From NCBI GenBank assembly GCA_003216075.1, contig QCJK01000001.1, positions 1 through 64,000 of the forward strand: a stretch of 64,000 nucleotides of DNA. Direction: 5' to 3'. Source of the stretch: Prochlorococcus sp. AG-409-B05 (GTDB lineage Bacteria > Cyanobacteriota > Cyanobacteriia > PCC-6307 > Cyanobiaceae). Numbering within the stretch: the stretch's first letter is position 1; every line of letters begins with the position of its first letter. Under the pieces are notes generated by a model that saw nothing but the letters and a program-made list of their open reading frames with translations, was not told the DNA's origin and ran no database searches. The position numbers and the translations under genes were made by a program. Positions 56,484 through 64,000 of this stretch are shown in pieces.

Positions 56484-57404
56484 ATGACTATCTCAAGTAG
56501 ACAAACAAAATACAATACTATCTTGCCACAAGAAAGGCTACCTAAATGGATCAAACCAACCCTTGGGAAGGCATCAGAATTAGAAAAAGTACAAACTCTT
56601 GTCAAAAAATATCGATTGCATACAATCTGTGAAGAGGGTCGTTGTCCCAATAGAGGTGATTGCTATGCCGCAGGAACAGCCACATTCTTACTAGGAGGAT
56701 CTATCTGCACGCGAAGTTGTGCATTCTGTCAAGTAAATAAAGGGAAACCTCCCGAGAAAATAGATCATGGTGAAGCAGATCGTATAGCTGATGCAATTAA
56801 TAACTTAAAGCTCCGTTATGTGGTCCTTACTGCTGTCGCAAGAGATGACCTTCCCGACCATGGAGCACACTTATTCGTTGATGCCATGAAATCAATCCGG
56901 AGACATAACCCTAAAATTGCGATAGAAGTCCTAACCCCTGATTTTTGGGGAGGACAAAAAACTATTAAATCTGCCTTAAAGGCCCAAAGACATCGCCTAA
57001 CATTAGTTTTAAATGCCAATCCAGTTTGTTTCAACCACAATCTTGAAACAGTGGAACGACTTCAAAAGCAAGTGCGTCGTGGAGCAACTTATCGCAGATC
57101 TCTAGATCTATTAGAAGCAGCCAGGGAAATTAATCCCAAAATACCAACAAAATCTGGGATAATGCTAGGTCTTGGAGAAGAAAAAAAAGAAATAATTCAA
57201 ACCCTTAAAGATCTTCGTTCAGTTGACTGTCAAAGGTTAACTATCGGTCAATACCTTCGTCCATCGCTAGCACATTTACCAGTTCAACATTATTGGGAAC
57301 CAAAAGATTTTAAATATTTTGCTGACATCGCAAAGGAATTGGGATTCATAACTATAAATAGTGGACCATTAGTACGCAGTAGTTATCATGCAGAAAGTTG
57401 TTGA
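56484..57404 (+). CDS. lipA: Lipoyl synthase
   Basis: LipA inserts two sulfurs into octanoyl groups on E2 and glycine-cleavage proteins, giving the lipoyl arm used by the pyruvate dehydrogenase complex whose E1 beta is also in this window. The 306-residue radical-SAM enzyme binds two iron-sulfur clusters: the auxiliary motif Cys49, Cys54, Cys60 ('[12 protein letters not shown]') and the radical-SAM motif Cys75, Cys79, Cys82 ('CTRSCAFC'). The terminal Arg-Ser-Ser-Tyr ('[10 protein letters not shown]') supplies the third-ligand Ser. It begins 17 bases after recR. Confidence 0.96.
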   Translation: MTISSRQTKYNTILPQERLPKWIKPTLGKASELEKVQTLVKKYRLHTICEEGRCPNRGDCYAAGTATFLLGGSICTRSCAFCQVNKGKPPEKIDHGEADRIADAINNLKLRYVVLTAVARDDLPDHGAHLFVDAMKSIRRHNPKIAIEVLTPDFWGGQKTIKSALKAQRHRLTLVLNANPVCFNHNLETVERLQKQVRRGATYRRSLDLLEAAREINPKIPTKSGIMLGLGEEKKEIIQTLKDLRSVDCQRLTIGQYLRPSLAHLPVQHYWEPKDFKYFADIAKELGFITINSGPLVRSSYHAESC

Positions 57405-57411
57405 TGAGTCT

Positions 57412-57921
57412 CTAACTCTCTTGCGACATCTTCCAAAGGCGACAACTTTTTGACAAAATATCGCTACATTCTGCAGACATAAGAGTGCCCGCCCCACCCC
57501 AAATCATTCTCAAAGGTAAATCCTTAATAGATGCACCCACATCCCCAACCTTGCGAAATCCACGCATAGAGAAATAACGCACCAATCGTAGATGCTGATT
57601 TTCAGCATCTCTAATAGCTAATAATCTTGCCTTTCTACAAGGCGTTGCCTCTATAGCCCAGGCCATAGTAGATGCCCAAATGAGATGACCAATACCCAAA
57701 GGGGCCTTTGGATGCACTCGCATAGTATCAAGTTGCAAGCCATGAATCCCCCCATAAGCCCAAGCCTTCATCTCTCCTAAAATCTGAATCTTTTGTGGTT
57801 GAATTTGCCTAGCCACAACAAGTTTTATTGTCCACAAATTCAGAGGTCGCCTTACCTGAATGCGAAGCAAAAGACCCGCTTTGACCGCACTTTTTTCTAA
57901 ATCGAATAATTTAAAAGTCAT
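57412..57921 (-). CDS. Putative GNAT-like acetyltransferase, cyanobacterial
   Basis: A 169-residue protein; I start at ATG 57921, since the 24 codons back to 57993 lie inside trhO and are not conserved-looking. It has a strand-helix pattern with 'KIQILGEMKAWAYGGIHGLQLDTMRVHP', 'GIGHLIWASTMAWAIEATPCRKARLLAIRDAENQHLRLVRYFSMRGFRKVGDVG', resembling the acetyl-CoA-binding and C-terminal regions of GNAT folds. The C-terminus 'LPLRMIWGGAGTLMSAEC' is distinctive. Substrate unknown. The overlap with trhO is 11 bases. Confidence 0.65.
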   Translation of the reverse strand: MTFKLFDLEKSAVKAGLLLRIQVRRPLNLWTIKLVVARQIQPQKIQILGEMKAWAYGGIHGLQLDTMRVHPKAPLGIGHLIWASTMAWAIEATPCRKARLLAIRDAENQHLRLVRYFSMRGFRKVGDVGASIKDLPLRMIWGGAGTLMSAECSDILSKSCRLWKMSQES

Positions 57922-58882
57922 TCTTTTTATTCCTTCTATTTTTTTCTTTGTTCTTTCTAGAGCAATTGTCATATTGACGTTGGCGCTCAGCAAATCTAGC
58001 CCTATCTAGATCAGTGAACTTAGTTTTACAATAACAACATTGAATCCCGTGTATATAGTTCAAACTCTCAATCTGCTTCGGTGAAAGAGGCATACCACAA
58101 GCATGACAAAGCTTATATTCCCCTGGTAATAATTCATGATTCACCGCAACCCTTCTGTCAAAGACAAAGCATTCTCCTTGCCAAAGGCTCTCATTCTTAG
58201 GAACCTCTTCAAGATAACGAAGAATTCCTCCTTGAAGGTGATGAACTCCAGCAAAACCTTCCTGTTTTAAATAGGAAGTGGCTTTCTCACACCGAATACC
58301 TCCTGTACAAAACATAGCTATTCTCTTCGCTTGCCTCTCCTCTATAAGTATGCGTAAATGTTTATCTACCCATTCTGGAAATTCATTAAAACAATCTGTA
58401 TGAGGGTTTAAGGAGCCTTCAAAACTACCAATACCTATCTCGTAATCATTACGTGTATCAATGACTATTGTTTCAGGATCATTTATCAATTCATTCCAAT
58501 CGGAGGGTTTAACGTAATCGCCAACATTCTCTAGTGGATCAATTCCCTCGACTCCCATAGTAACTATTTCAGCCTTTCGCCGAATCTTCAGACGTCGAAA
58601 GGCCTGTTCTTTAGTCCAACTAACCTTAATTTCTAGTGACTTTTCCAAAATGGAATTTTGTATAACTTGAACCAAAGCTTCCACACCATTACCAGGACCA
58701 CAAATTGTTCCATTAACTCCTTCTTTAGCAAGAAGAATGGTTCCTTTTATGTCATGAGCTAGAGCAACAACACTCAATTGATCTAAGAGAGAATTAATTA
58801 TTGCCTCAGTCAGAGGAGAAAAAACATAAAAGGCTCTAATCTCTAGATAATTATCAGAGAATATTTGTCTTTGGTTATCCAT
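57911..58882 (-). CDS. trhO: tRNA uridine(34) hydroxylase (rhodanese family)
   Basis: TrhO (YceA) hydroxylates the wobble uridine 34 to form 5-hydroxyuridine. The 323-residue protein starts at ATG 58882, one base overlapping the bioB stop (TGATG). It has an N-terminal domain and a central rhodanese domain with the active Cys192 in 'AMFCTGGIRCEKATSYL', then a C-terminal Cys-rich end ('CHACGMPLSPKQIES...GIQCCYCKTKF') that could bind zinc, followed by a basic tail. The tail of about 30 residues is lysine/asparagine-rich. Members act with prephenate-derived or oxygen-dependent pathways. Confidence 0.92.
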   Translation of the reverse strand: MDNQRQIFSDNYLEIRAFYVFSPLTEAIINSLLDQLSVVALAHDIKGTILLAKEGVNGTICGPGNGVEALVQVIQNSILEKSLEIKVSWTKEQAFRRLKIRRKAEIVTMGVEGIDPLENVGDYVKPSDWNELINDPETIVIDTRNDYEIGIGSFEGSLNPHTDCFNEFPEWVDKHLRILIEERQAKRIAMFCTGGIRCEKATSYLKQEGFAGVHHLQGGILRYLEEVPKNESLWQGECFVFDRRVAVNHELLPGEYKLCHACGMPLSPKQIESLNYIHGIQCCYCKTKFTDLDRARFAERQRQYDNCSRKNKEKNRRNKKNDF

Positions 58883-59886
58883 CAATTATCAGGTTCCCAT
58901 TCGACCTGGACTCCAGCCTGTGCAAGCAATTCTTTGTCCACTTCAGTTTGAGGATTAGATGTTGTCAAAAGGCTATCTCCATAAAAAATAGAATCTGCAC
59001 CAGCTTGGAAACAAAGGATCTGAGCCTCTCTACCAAGCTGTTCCCGACCTGCACTCAACCGCACTCGGCTATATGGCATAAGTATTCGAGCTGTAGCAAC
59101 CATTCGAACCATCTCCAAAGGATCAATTGATCTCAAATTTTCAAGAGGAGTCCCCTCAACAGCAACAAGAGCATTTATCGGTACACTTTCAGGGTGAGGA
59201 CTCAAGTTCGCTAGTTGCCTTAATAAGGATGCTCTGTCAGTAGTCGATTCGCCCATTCCAATAATTCCACCACAACATAGTGAGATTCCTGCAGACCTCA
59301 CTTTATAAAGCGTTTCTAAGCGTTCTTGATATGTTCTAGTAGAAATAATCTCACCATAATGCTCAGGGCTGGTATCCAGATTGTGGTTATAGGCAGTTAG
59401 TCCTGCTTCTGCTAAACGTACAGCTTGTTCGTTCGTAAGCATTCCAGCTGTTACACATGCCTCTAATCCAAGCGCCCTCACTCCTCGGACCATTGAAAGC
59501 ATTGCTTCAAATGATTCACCATCTCGTATTTCACGCCAGGCCCAACCCATGCAAAACCTGTGTGCTCCTAAATCCTTAGCTTTCTTTGCTTTTTCTAAAA
59601 CTGGCTTTATAGATAAATCAGGTTGACCAGTTACATCACTACTATTGTGAATTGATTGTGGACAATAAGCACAGTCCTCTTCACAGCCTCCTGTCTTAAC
59701 ACTCAATAGTGATGCCAACTGAACTTTATAACCGGGGTTTGCAGTTCGATGCACCAACTGGGCCTGCCAAAGAAGATCCATAAGTGGCAGCTTCAACAAA
59801 TCCTGAACCTCATTCAAGGTCCAATCATTCCGAACGACAATCAGATTAGAATCATTACTCGAAGCATTCTTTTTAATAACTTTCAT
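58882..59886 (-). CDS. bioB: Biotin synthase
   Basis: BioB inserts sulfur into dethiobiotin. The 334-residue radical-SAM enzyme has Cys68, Cys72 and Cys75 in '[10 protein letters not shown]', '[13 protein letters not shown]', '[13 protein letters not shown]', and the C-terminal '[20 protein letters not shown]' that holds the second, sacrificial cluster region. It sits 4 bases after uppS and overlaps trhO by one base. The first 20 residues are charged and variable. Other biotin genes are not in this window. Confidence 0.96.
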   Translation of the reverse strand: MKVIKKNASSNDSNLIVVRNDWTLNEVQDLLKLPLMDLLWQAQLVHRTANPGYKVQLASLLSVKTGGCEEDCAYCPQSIHNSSDVTGQPDLSIKPVLEKAKKAKDLGAHRFCMGWAWREIRDGESFEAMLSMVRGVRALGLEACVTAGMLTNEQAVRLAEAGLTAYNHNLDTSPEHYGEIISTRTYQERLETLYKVRSAGISLCCGGIIGMGESTTDRASLLRQLANLSPHPESVPINALVAVEGTPLENLRSIDPLEMVRMVATARILMPYSRVRLSAGREQLGREAQILCFQAGADSIFYGDSLLTTSNPQTEVDKELLAQAGVQVEWEPDN

Positions 59887-59889
59887 TAT

Positions 59890-60687
59890 TCAAGAGTGAA
59901 GATGATTGGAATTGATACGATCTAAACCACCAAAACGTCTACATCGTGATTGATAATCAATAAGAGCCTCTTTAAGAGATGACTCATCAAAATCAGGCCA
60001 AAGAGTATCTGTGATATGAATCTCTGCATAAGCCAACTGCCAAAGCAAAAAATTACTAATTCGCCTCTCACCACTAGTTCTTATAAGTAAGTCCGGATCA
60101 ACCTCACTTGCAGTAAAAAGTTCCGAAGCAAAAATATTTTCATCTATTAACTCAGGATTAAGTTCTCCCTTAACAGAACGTGCTGCGAGTTTTTGAGCAG
60201 CAAGAACCAATTCACGTCTACCCCCATAATTAGTGCAAACATTAAAATGTATTCCGCTATTTCTGGATGTGGAATGGGTAGCCTCATCAATTAATTCACG
60301 CAATTTGTCTGGTAACACCTCAAGGTCACCTAGAAATTTAATACATACCTGTTCCTTAATTAAGGATTCCAGTTGACTCTGAAGAACTCTTTCAAAAAGA
60401 GTCATTAAGAAGCTAACTTCATCTTCTGGCCTAGACCAATTTTCGGTAGAAAAAGCATAGACAGTTAATGCACGAATCCCCCATTCACTACATAGGCGCA
60501 ATGTTGTCTTTAAAGCTTCAACTCCCGCACGATGGCCCATCATTCTTGGCAACCCACGAGCTTGAGCCCAGCGTCCATTACCGTCCATAATCACTGCCAC
60601 ATGAGAGGGCAGACGATTTGGATCCAAATCGTCTGGATATTTACAGACCTTTGAATTGTCTGTACTGATGGCCAAGTGGCGGCTCAC
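59890..60687 (-). CDS. uppS: Undecaprenyl diphosphate synthase (isoprenyl transferase)
   Basis: UppS makes the C55 carrier for peptidoglycan and O-antigen. The 265-residue cis-prenyltransferase starts at GTG 60687 in a GTGA overlap with cdaA. The active-site '[29 protein letters not shown]' includes Asp35, Asn37, Arg39 and Trp40; later motifs '[13 protein letters not shown]' and '[26 protein letters not shown]' are diagnostic. An N-terminal extension of about 28 residues carries no clear signal. Adjacent cdaA ties cell-wall lipid carrier and c-di-AMP synthesis genes together. Confidence 0.96.
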   Translation of the reverse strand: MSRHLAISTDNSKVCKYPDDLDPNRLPSHVAVIMDGNGRWAQARGLPRMMGHRAGVEALKTTLRLCSEWGIRALTVYAFSTENWSRPEDEVSFLMTLFERVLQSQLESLIKEQVCIKFLGDLEVLPDKLRELIDEATHSTSRNSGIHFNVCTNYGGRRELVLAAQKLAARSVKGELNPELIDENIFASELFTASEVDPDLLIRTSGERRISNFLLWQLAYAEIHITDTLWPDFDESSLKEALIDYQSRCRRFGGLDRINSNHLHS

Positions 60688-61595
60688 TTAAGAGTTTCCT
60701 TTGGTGGAATAGAAGAAGAGGGTTTAACGTTACTGCTTGAAGAAGATTGATTCTCCATAGCAGTTGAAGAAGATTTTTGATTACTAAGGTTACTAACAGC
60801 AGACTTAGATGATGCTGATGTTAGAGAACCACCAATAAGCTCCTTCAAAAGATCTAACAACCTACTACTAGTAATTGGGCGTTCTAGCCTTCCCTGATTA
60901 GCCAAAGACAATGTTCCTGTTTCTTCTGAAACCACAACACAAATACATCTATCAAATCGTTCAGTAATTCCCAATGCTGCCAAGTGACGAGTCCCATACC
61001 TACTAATACCTTGTCTAGATAAAGGCAAAATCACACCAGCAGAAACAATTCTATTACCTTTAACCACTACTGCCCCATCATGAAGGGGGGTATCTGACGC
61101 AAAGAGATTTAGCAACAGTTCAGCTGACAATTGAGCGTCTATCGGTACACCTGAATAAAGAAAATCTTCAGGACGCAAATCACTACCCAAATCAACAACA
61201 ACCAAGGCTCCTCGCCTATTTTGAGAAAGTCGTCCAGCCGCTTCAGCAAGTTGAGTAATTGTAGATGCACCCGCTCGAAATTCTTTCTGCGGATTTCCTA
61301 GAAGGACTGCGAGCCGCCCAGTCCCAAGAAGTTCCATCAACCTTCTGAGTTCTCCCTGCCAAAGAATCGCCAAAGACAAAGAACAAGCCAATACCAAAGC
61401 ATCAACCAGCTTGGATGTGATTGGAAGATTGGCGTATCGCTGAACAAACCAAGCAAGAGATACTAAAAATAAATAACCTCGTAATAACCAAAGAGTTCTA
61501 GGTTCTTTTACTCTCGAGAAAAGAAGAATACCTAAACCAGTTGCAAATAGAACATCTAGAAGTATTCGTAAATCTAAGAGCGACCACAAATTCAC
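60684..61595 (-). CDS. cdaA: Membrane-bound diadenylate cyclase (CdaA type)
   Basis: CdaA joins two ATP into the second messenger c-di-AMP, which controls potassium and osmotic balance, day/night state and cell wall in cyanobacteria. The 303-residue protein has three N-terminal membrane helices (about 8-27, 37-50, 63-80) and the DAC domain with 'DGAVVV' (Asp173-Gly-Ala) and '[12 protein letters not shown]' (about 199-210). It starts at GTG 61595, ends in a Ser-rich disordered tail (about 255-303), and overlaps uppS by 4 bases. lysA is 20 bases upstream. No phosphodiesterase is in the window. Confidence 0.94.
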   Translation of the reverse strand: MNLWSLLDLRILLDVLFATGLGILLFSRVKEPRTLWLLRGYLFLVSLAWFVQRYANLPITSKLVDALVLACSLSLAILWQGELRRLMELLGTGRLAVLLGNPQKEFRAGASTITQLAEAAGRLSQNRRGALVVVDLGSDLRPEDFLYSGVPIDAQLSAELLLNLFASDTPLHDGAVVVKGNRIVSAGVILPLSRQGISRYGTRHLAALGITERFDRCICVVVSEETGTLSLANQGRLERPITSSRLLDLLKELIGGSLTSASSKSAVSNLSNQKSSSTAMENQSSSSSNVKPSSSIPPKETLK

Positions 61596-61615
61596 CCTTA
61601 AATCCCGTTCTTCAA

Positions 61616-62983
61616 CTAGATTACCTTGATAAACCGAGCAGGAAGGATGTCATATCGCAATAATTCTTCTGGCTGCTCTCTACGCTGCACCAAATCCGAC
61701 TCCCCATCCTTGAGAATAACTCCAGCAGGACTAGGGATTCTATTGTAGTTTGAACTCATAGAGTTGTTGTATGCTCCAGTAGAAAAAACAACTAAGATAT
61801 CACCACTTTTACTTACAGGTAAAGAAATATCCTTAAGTAATACATCTCCAGATTCGCAATGTTTTCCAGCAATGGTAACTATTTCTTCTTTTGGTCCAAA
61901 AGGTTTATCTGCAAGACATGCCGTATATAAAGATTGATAGGTAATAGGACGCGGATTATCACTCATCCCCCCATCTACTGAAACATATGTACGAATATTA
62001 GGTATACTTTTTCGTGAGCCAATCTTATATAGAGTTGTACCTGCCGTACCAACCAAAGACCTCCCAGGCTCACAAATCAACCTAGGCAAATCAAGATTTC
62101 TAGTATTACAAGCTTCATATACAGCATTTGCAATTGTTTTAACCCAATTTTCTATAGAAGGGGGGTCGTCAGATTCAACATATCTAATGCCTAAACCACC
62201 ACCAACATTTAAATCTTCTACAGGATGGCCAATTTCTCGGGCTAGCTTAAGAGCTTCTGCCATCACAGAAGCCAAATCTTTATGGGGCTGAAGTTCAAAG
62301 ATCTGAGAGCCAATATGTGCATGCAAACCACTCAATCTTGCCCAGCTTGAATTTTTTAATTCAGTAAGAATTTTCTCAAGATGCTCAAGATCAAAACCAA
62401 ATTTGCTATCTAAATGCCCGGTACGAATATATTCGTGAGTATGACATTCAATACCGGGAGTAAATCTCAACATCAACCTTGCTGGAGTTCCTTCTCTCGG
62501 GATTATTGATCTCAATCTATGAATATCGTGCTGATTATCAATAACAATTGTCACTCCATTCTCATAAGCAAAGATCAACTCTTGGTCTGATTTATTATTC
62601 CCATGAAGAACAATCCGATCGCCACTAACCCCTCCACGTAAGGCTGTAAGCATCTCACCCTCAGAAACTGCATCCAAGCCAAAACCCTCTGAGGTTATAA
62701 GCTTACTAATTACCAATGAGCTATTTGCCTTAGATGCATACAAAGGCATAGATGGCCCTGGGTAATATTTCTCCAATGCCTTTTTATAGGCAAAGCAAGA
62801 AGCTCTTAGGGTTACTTCATCAAGCAAATACAATGGTGTTCCATAACGAGCAGCTAAATCACTTAATAAACACCCACCAATAAGTAGTCTGCCAAGCCCA
62901 TCCACTTCAGTTGTAATTGGAGATAAATTGCGATTAGGATTGAATAAATCCTGATCTGATTCATATGGGATACAATCGGACAT
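61616..62983 (-). CDS. lysA: Diaminopimelate decarboxylase
   Basis: LysA converts meso-diaminopimelate to lysine, while diaminopimelate itself goes to peptidoglycan. The 455-residue PLP enzyme has 'MPLYASKANSSLV' with the PLP-lysine Lys85, 'HGNNKS', 'HAHIGSQIFEL', 'NVGGGLGIRY', 'EPGRSLVGTAGTTLY' and 'CESGDVLL' with the dimer-site Cys. The extended N-terminus (about 1-30) is variable. It leads an operon-like run with cdaA and uppS and is divergent from rimI (67 bases). Confidence 0.96.
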   Translation of the reverse strand: MSDCIPYESDQDLFNPNRNLSPITTEVDGLGRLLIGGCLLSDLAARYGTPLYLLDEVTLRASCFAYKKALEKYYPGPSMPLYASKANSSLVISKLITSEGFGLDAVSEGEMLTALRGGVSGDRIVLHGNNKSDQELIFAYENGVTIVIDNQHDIHRLRSIIPREGTPARLMLRFTPGIECHTHEYIRTGHLDSKFGFDLEHLEKILTELKNSSWARLSGLHAHIGSQIFELQPHKDLASVMAEALKLAREIGHPVEDLNVGGGLGIRYVESDDPPSIENWVKTIANAVYEACNTRNLDLPRLICEPGRSLVGTAGTTLYKIGSRKSIPNIRTYVSVDGGMSDNPRPITYQSLYTACLADKPFGPKEEIVTIAGKHCESGDVLLKDISLPVSKSGDILVVFSTGAYNNSMSSNYNRIPSPAGVILKDGESDLVQRREQPEELLRYDILPARFIKVI

Positions 62984-63050
62984 AATAATGAGAAGATTAG
63001 AAGGTCTAAAAGAACAATTTAAGAATTGAGCTCTTAATAATCCAAGAAAG

Positions 63051-63548
63051 ATGACATCAGCACAACTCCAATATCAAAATAAAGCCTTAAAGGTCATTTC
63101 GTTAAAAGTTGTGCATTTGAATGCATGCATGAATCTTGATGAACTTGCTCTTAATGGTCTGTGGTCCAAGCAGCAATGGCAAAAAGAATTAACTGATCCA
63201 AAGCGCCTAGTTTTTGGGGTCATCAGCAATGAAAAATTACTAGCCTTCGCCAGTGGCTGGTGGGTTATTGATGAGTTGCATCTAACAGCAATAGCAGTGC
63301 ACCCTCAACATCGAAGAAAAGGCCTTGGTAGTTTAGTTATATCAAAAATCCTCAAAGAAGCATTATCATTAGGCATATCGTATGCAACACTTGAAGTTTC
63401 AAATAAAAACATAGCGGCCAATAAACTGTATAGTAATCACGGATTTACCACAGCAGGCACACGTAAAAATTATTACAAAAATGGTAGTGATGCCCTTATC
63501 CAATGGAAGAAGTTAGATCTTTTAGAATTCAAAGACCTGAAGATCTAA
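63051..63548 (+). CDS. rimI: Ribosomal protein S18-alanine N-acetyltransferase-like GNAT enzyme
   Basis: A 165-residue GNAT protein of the RimI type. It shows 'ELALNGLWSKQQWQKELTDP', 'LAFASGWWVIDELHLTAIAVHPQHRRKGLGSLVISKIL' with the acetyl-CoA loop 'RRKGLG', and 'YATLEVSNKNIAANKLYSNHGFTTAGTRKNYYKNGSDAL', the RimI-typical end. RimI acetylates the N-terminal alanine of ribosomal protein S18. The first ~15 residues are extra. It is followed by a 173-base gap and then clpC. Confidence 0.88.
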   Translation: MTSAQLQYQNKALKVISLKVVHLNACMNLDELALNGLWSKQQWQKELTDPKRLVFGVISNEKLLAFASGWWVIDELHLTAIAVHPQHRRKGLGSLVISKILKEALSLGISYATLEVSNKNIAANKLYSNHGFTTAGTRKNYYKNGSDALIQWKKLDLLEFKDLKI

Positions 63549-63721
63549 TTTAATACGGATTACCGTCCAAGTAAGACAGGTAAAACGAACAACTCGAGAA
63601 AAACCTCTATTAATTTTAAGTAAAACAATCGCATAACCAAACTACAACAGAGAAATCAAGCAATTCACAACACTCCTTTAGGAACCCTGATAAATTAGTA
63701 AATATCTACTTGGCTTGGACC

Positions 63722-64000
63722 ATGTTCGAGCGGTTTACAGAGAAGGCAATCAAAGTCATCATGCTGGCCCAAGAGGAGGCACGCCGCCTGGGTCACAACT
63801 TTGTTGGCACTGAGCAAATCCTCCTTGGCCTTATAGGCGAGGGAACTGGAGTGGCAGCCAAGGTAATTAAATCTATGGGGGTCAACCTCAAAGATGCAAG
63901 AATTGAAGTTGAAAAAATTATTGGGAGAGGTTCAGGCTTTGTTGCTGTAGAAATCCCTTTCACACCACGAGCAAAACGAGTACTAGAGCTCTCTCTAGAA
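63722..64000 (+). CDS. clpC: ATP-dependent Clp protease ATP-binding subunit ClpC (5' part only)
   Basis: The first 93 residues of the HSP100 chaperone ClpC, which unfolds proteins for ClpP; the rest lies beyond the window. The start '[70 protein letters not shown]' is the almost invariant N-domain of cyanobacterial and chloroplast ClpC. The ATG is at 63722. No hairpin or operator of the CtsR type was noted just upstream, but I did not see a clear one to exclude either. Confidence 0.97.
   Translation, partial: MFERFTEKAIKVIMLAQEEARRLGHNFVGTEQILLGLIGEGTGVAAKVIKSMGVNLKDARIEVEKIIGRGSGFVAVEIPFTPRAKRVLELSLE

Noticed and set aside
1-64000. CRISPR arrays, insertion sequences, prophage or integrase genes
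   Set aside because: No regularly spaced repeats, transposase, integrase or phage structural genes were seen by eye; only single repeats at the umuD and RRM leaders stood out.

Overview
The window looks like a chromosome segment of a small-genome marine picocyanobacterium, most likely Prochlorococcus, and low-light-type rather than high-light MED4-like because of its moderate AT-richness, UmuDC and complete RecBCD. The cyanobacterial assignment rests on genes for CrtH carotenoid isomerase, a PsbP-like lipoprotein, a PAM68-like photosystem assembly factor, and the cyanobacterial families DUF3082, DUF3288, DUF1816 and DUF6761. It also rests on tightly packed housekeeping genes with short spacers. 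The genus call is inference from gene content and order; no database search was run. I see no prophage, transposase, CRISPR array or rRNA operon.

Layout. 1-1637: two tandem AI-2E/PerM-type membrane proteins, the first cut by the window edge. 1641-7734 (minus): rsmA, ispE, DUF3082, a 31-residue membrane peptide too short for ordinary ORF calling, pdhB, secD, secF and a small hydrophobic ORF. 8023-11540 (plus): two unknown small genes, rlmH, then a damage-response block of UmuD-like protease, UmuC-like polymerase and an HEAVH protein. A perfect 23-nt inverted repeat precedes this block. 11572-17537: dnaG, a DMT transporter, two exported unknowns, ruvA, rpsO and PAM68. 17564-27834 (minus): DUF3288, trpD, carA, a STAS protein, mrnC, rlmB, DUF1816, gatA and dnaE. 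27920-33094: an ABC exporter, msrA, small unknown membrane proteins, and a loose region flanked by tRNA-Pro(GGG) and tRNA-Lys(TTT). 33095-40100: trmFO, crtH, an OmpR-like regulator with a degenerate receiver, DUF6761, grxD-bolA, plsC and pdxJ. 40576-50140 (plus): recC, an ICMT-like membrane methyltransferase, recB and recD. 50329-55138: a DEAD-box helicase, an RRM protein with an unusual GC-rich leader, a small basic protein and a second ABC exporter. 55185-64000: PsbP-like, recR, lipA, a GNAT-like protein, trhO, bioB, uppS, cdaA, lysA, rimI and the start of clpC.

Functional themes. Genome maintenance is heavily represented (recBCD, recR, ruvA, dnaE, dnaG, umuDC). RNA modification and processing is the second theme (rsmA, rlmH, rlmB, mrnC, trmFO, trhO, DEAD-box and RRM proteins). 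Several genes are joined by 1-4 nt start/stop overlaps (DUF3082/ispE, umuD/umuC, mrnC/STAS, recB/recD, bioB/trhO, cdaA/uppS), which suggests translational coupling. The strongest unexplained signals are the inverted repeat that buries the umuD Shine-Dalgarno, the terminator-like hairpin 8 nt before trpD, the receiver without its phospho-acceptor, the methyltransferase inside recCBD, and the leader of the RRM gene.
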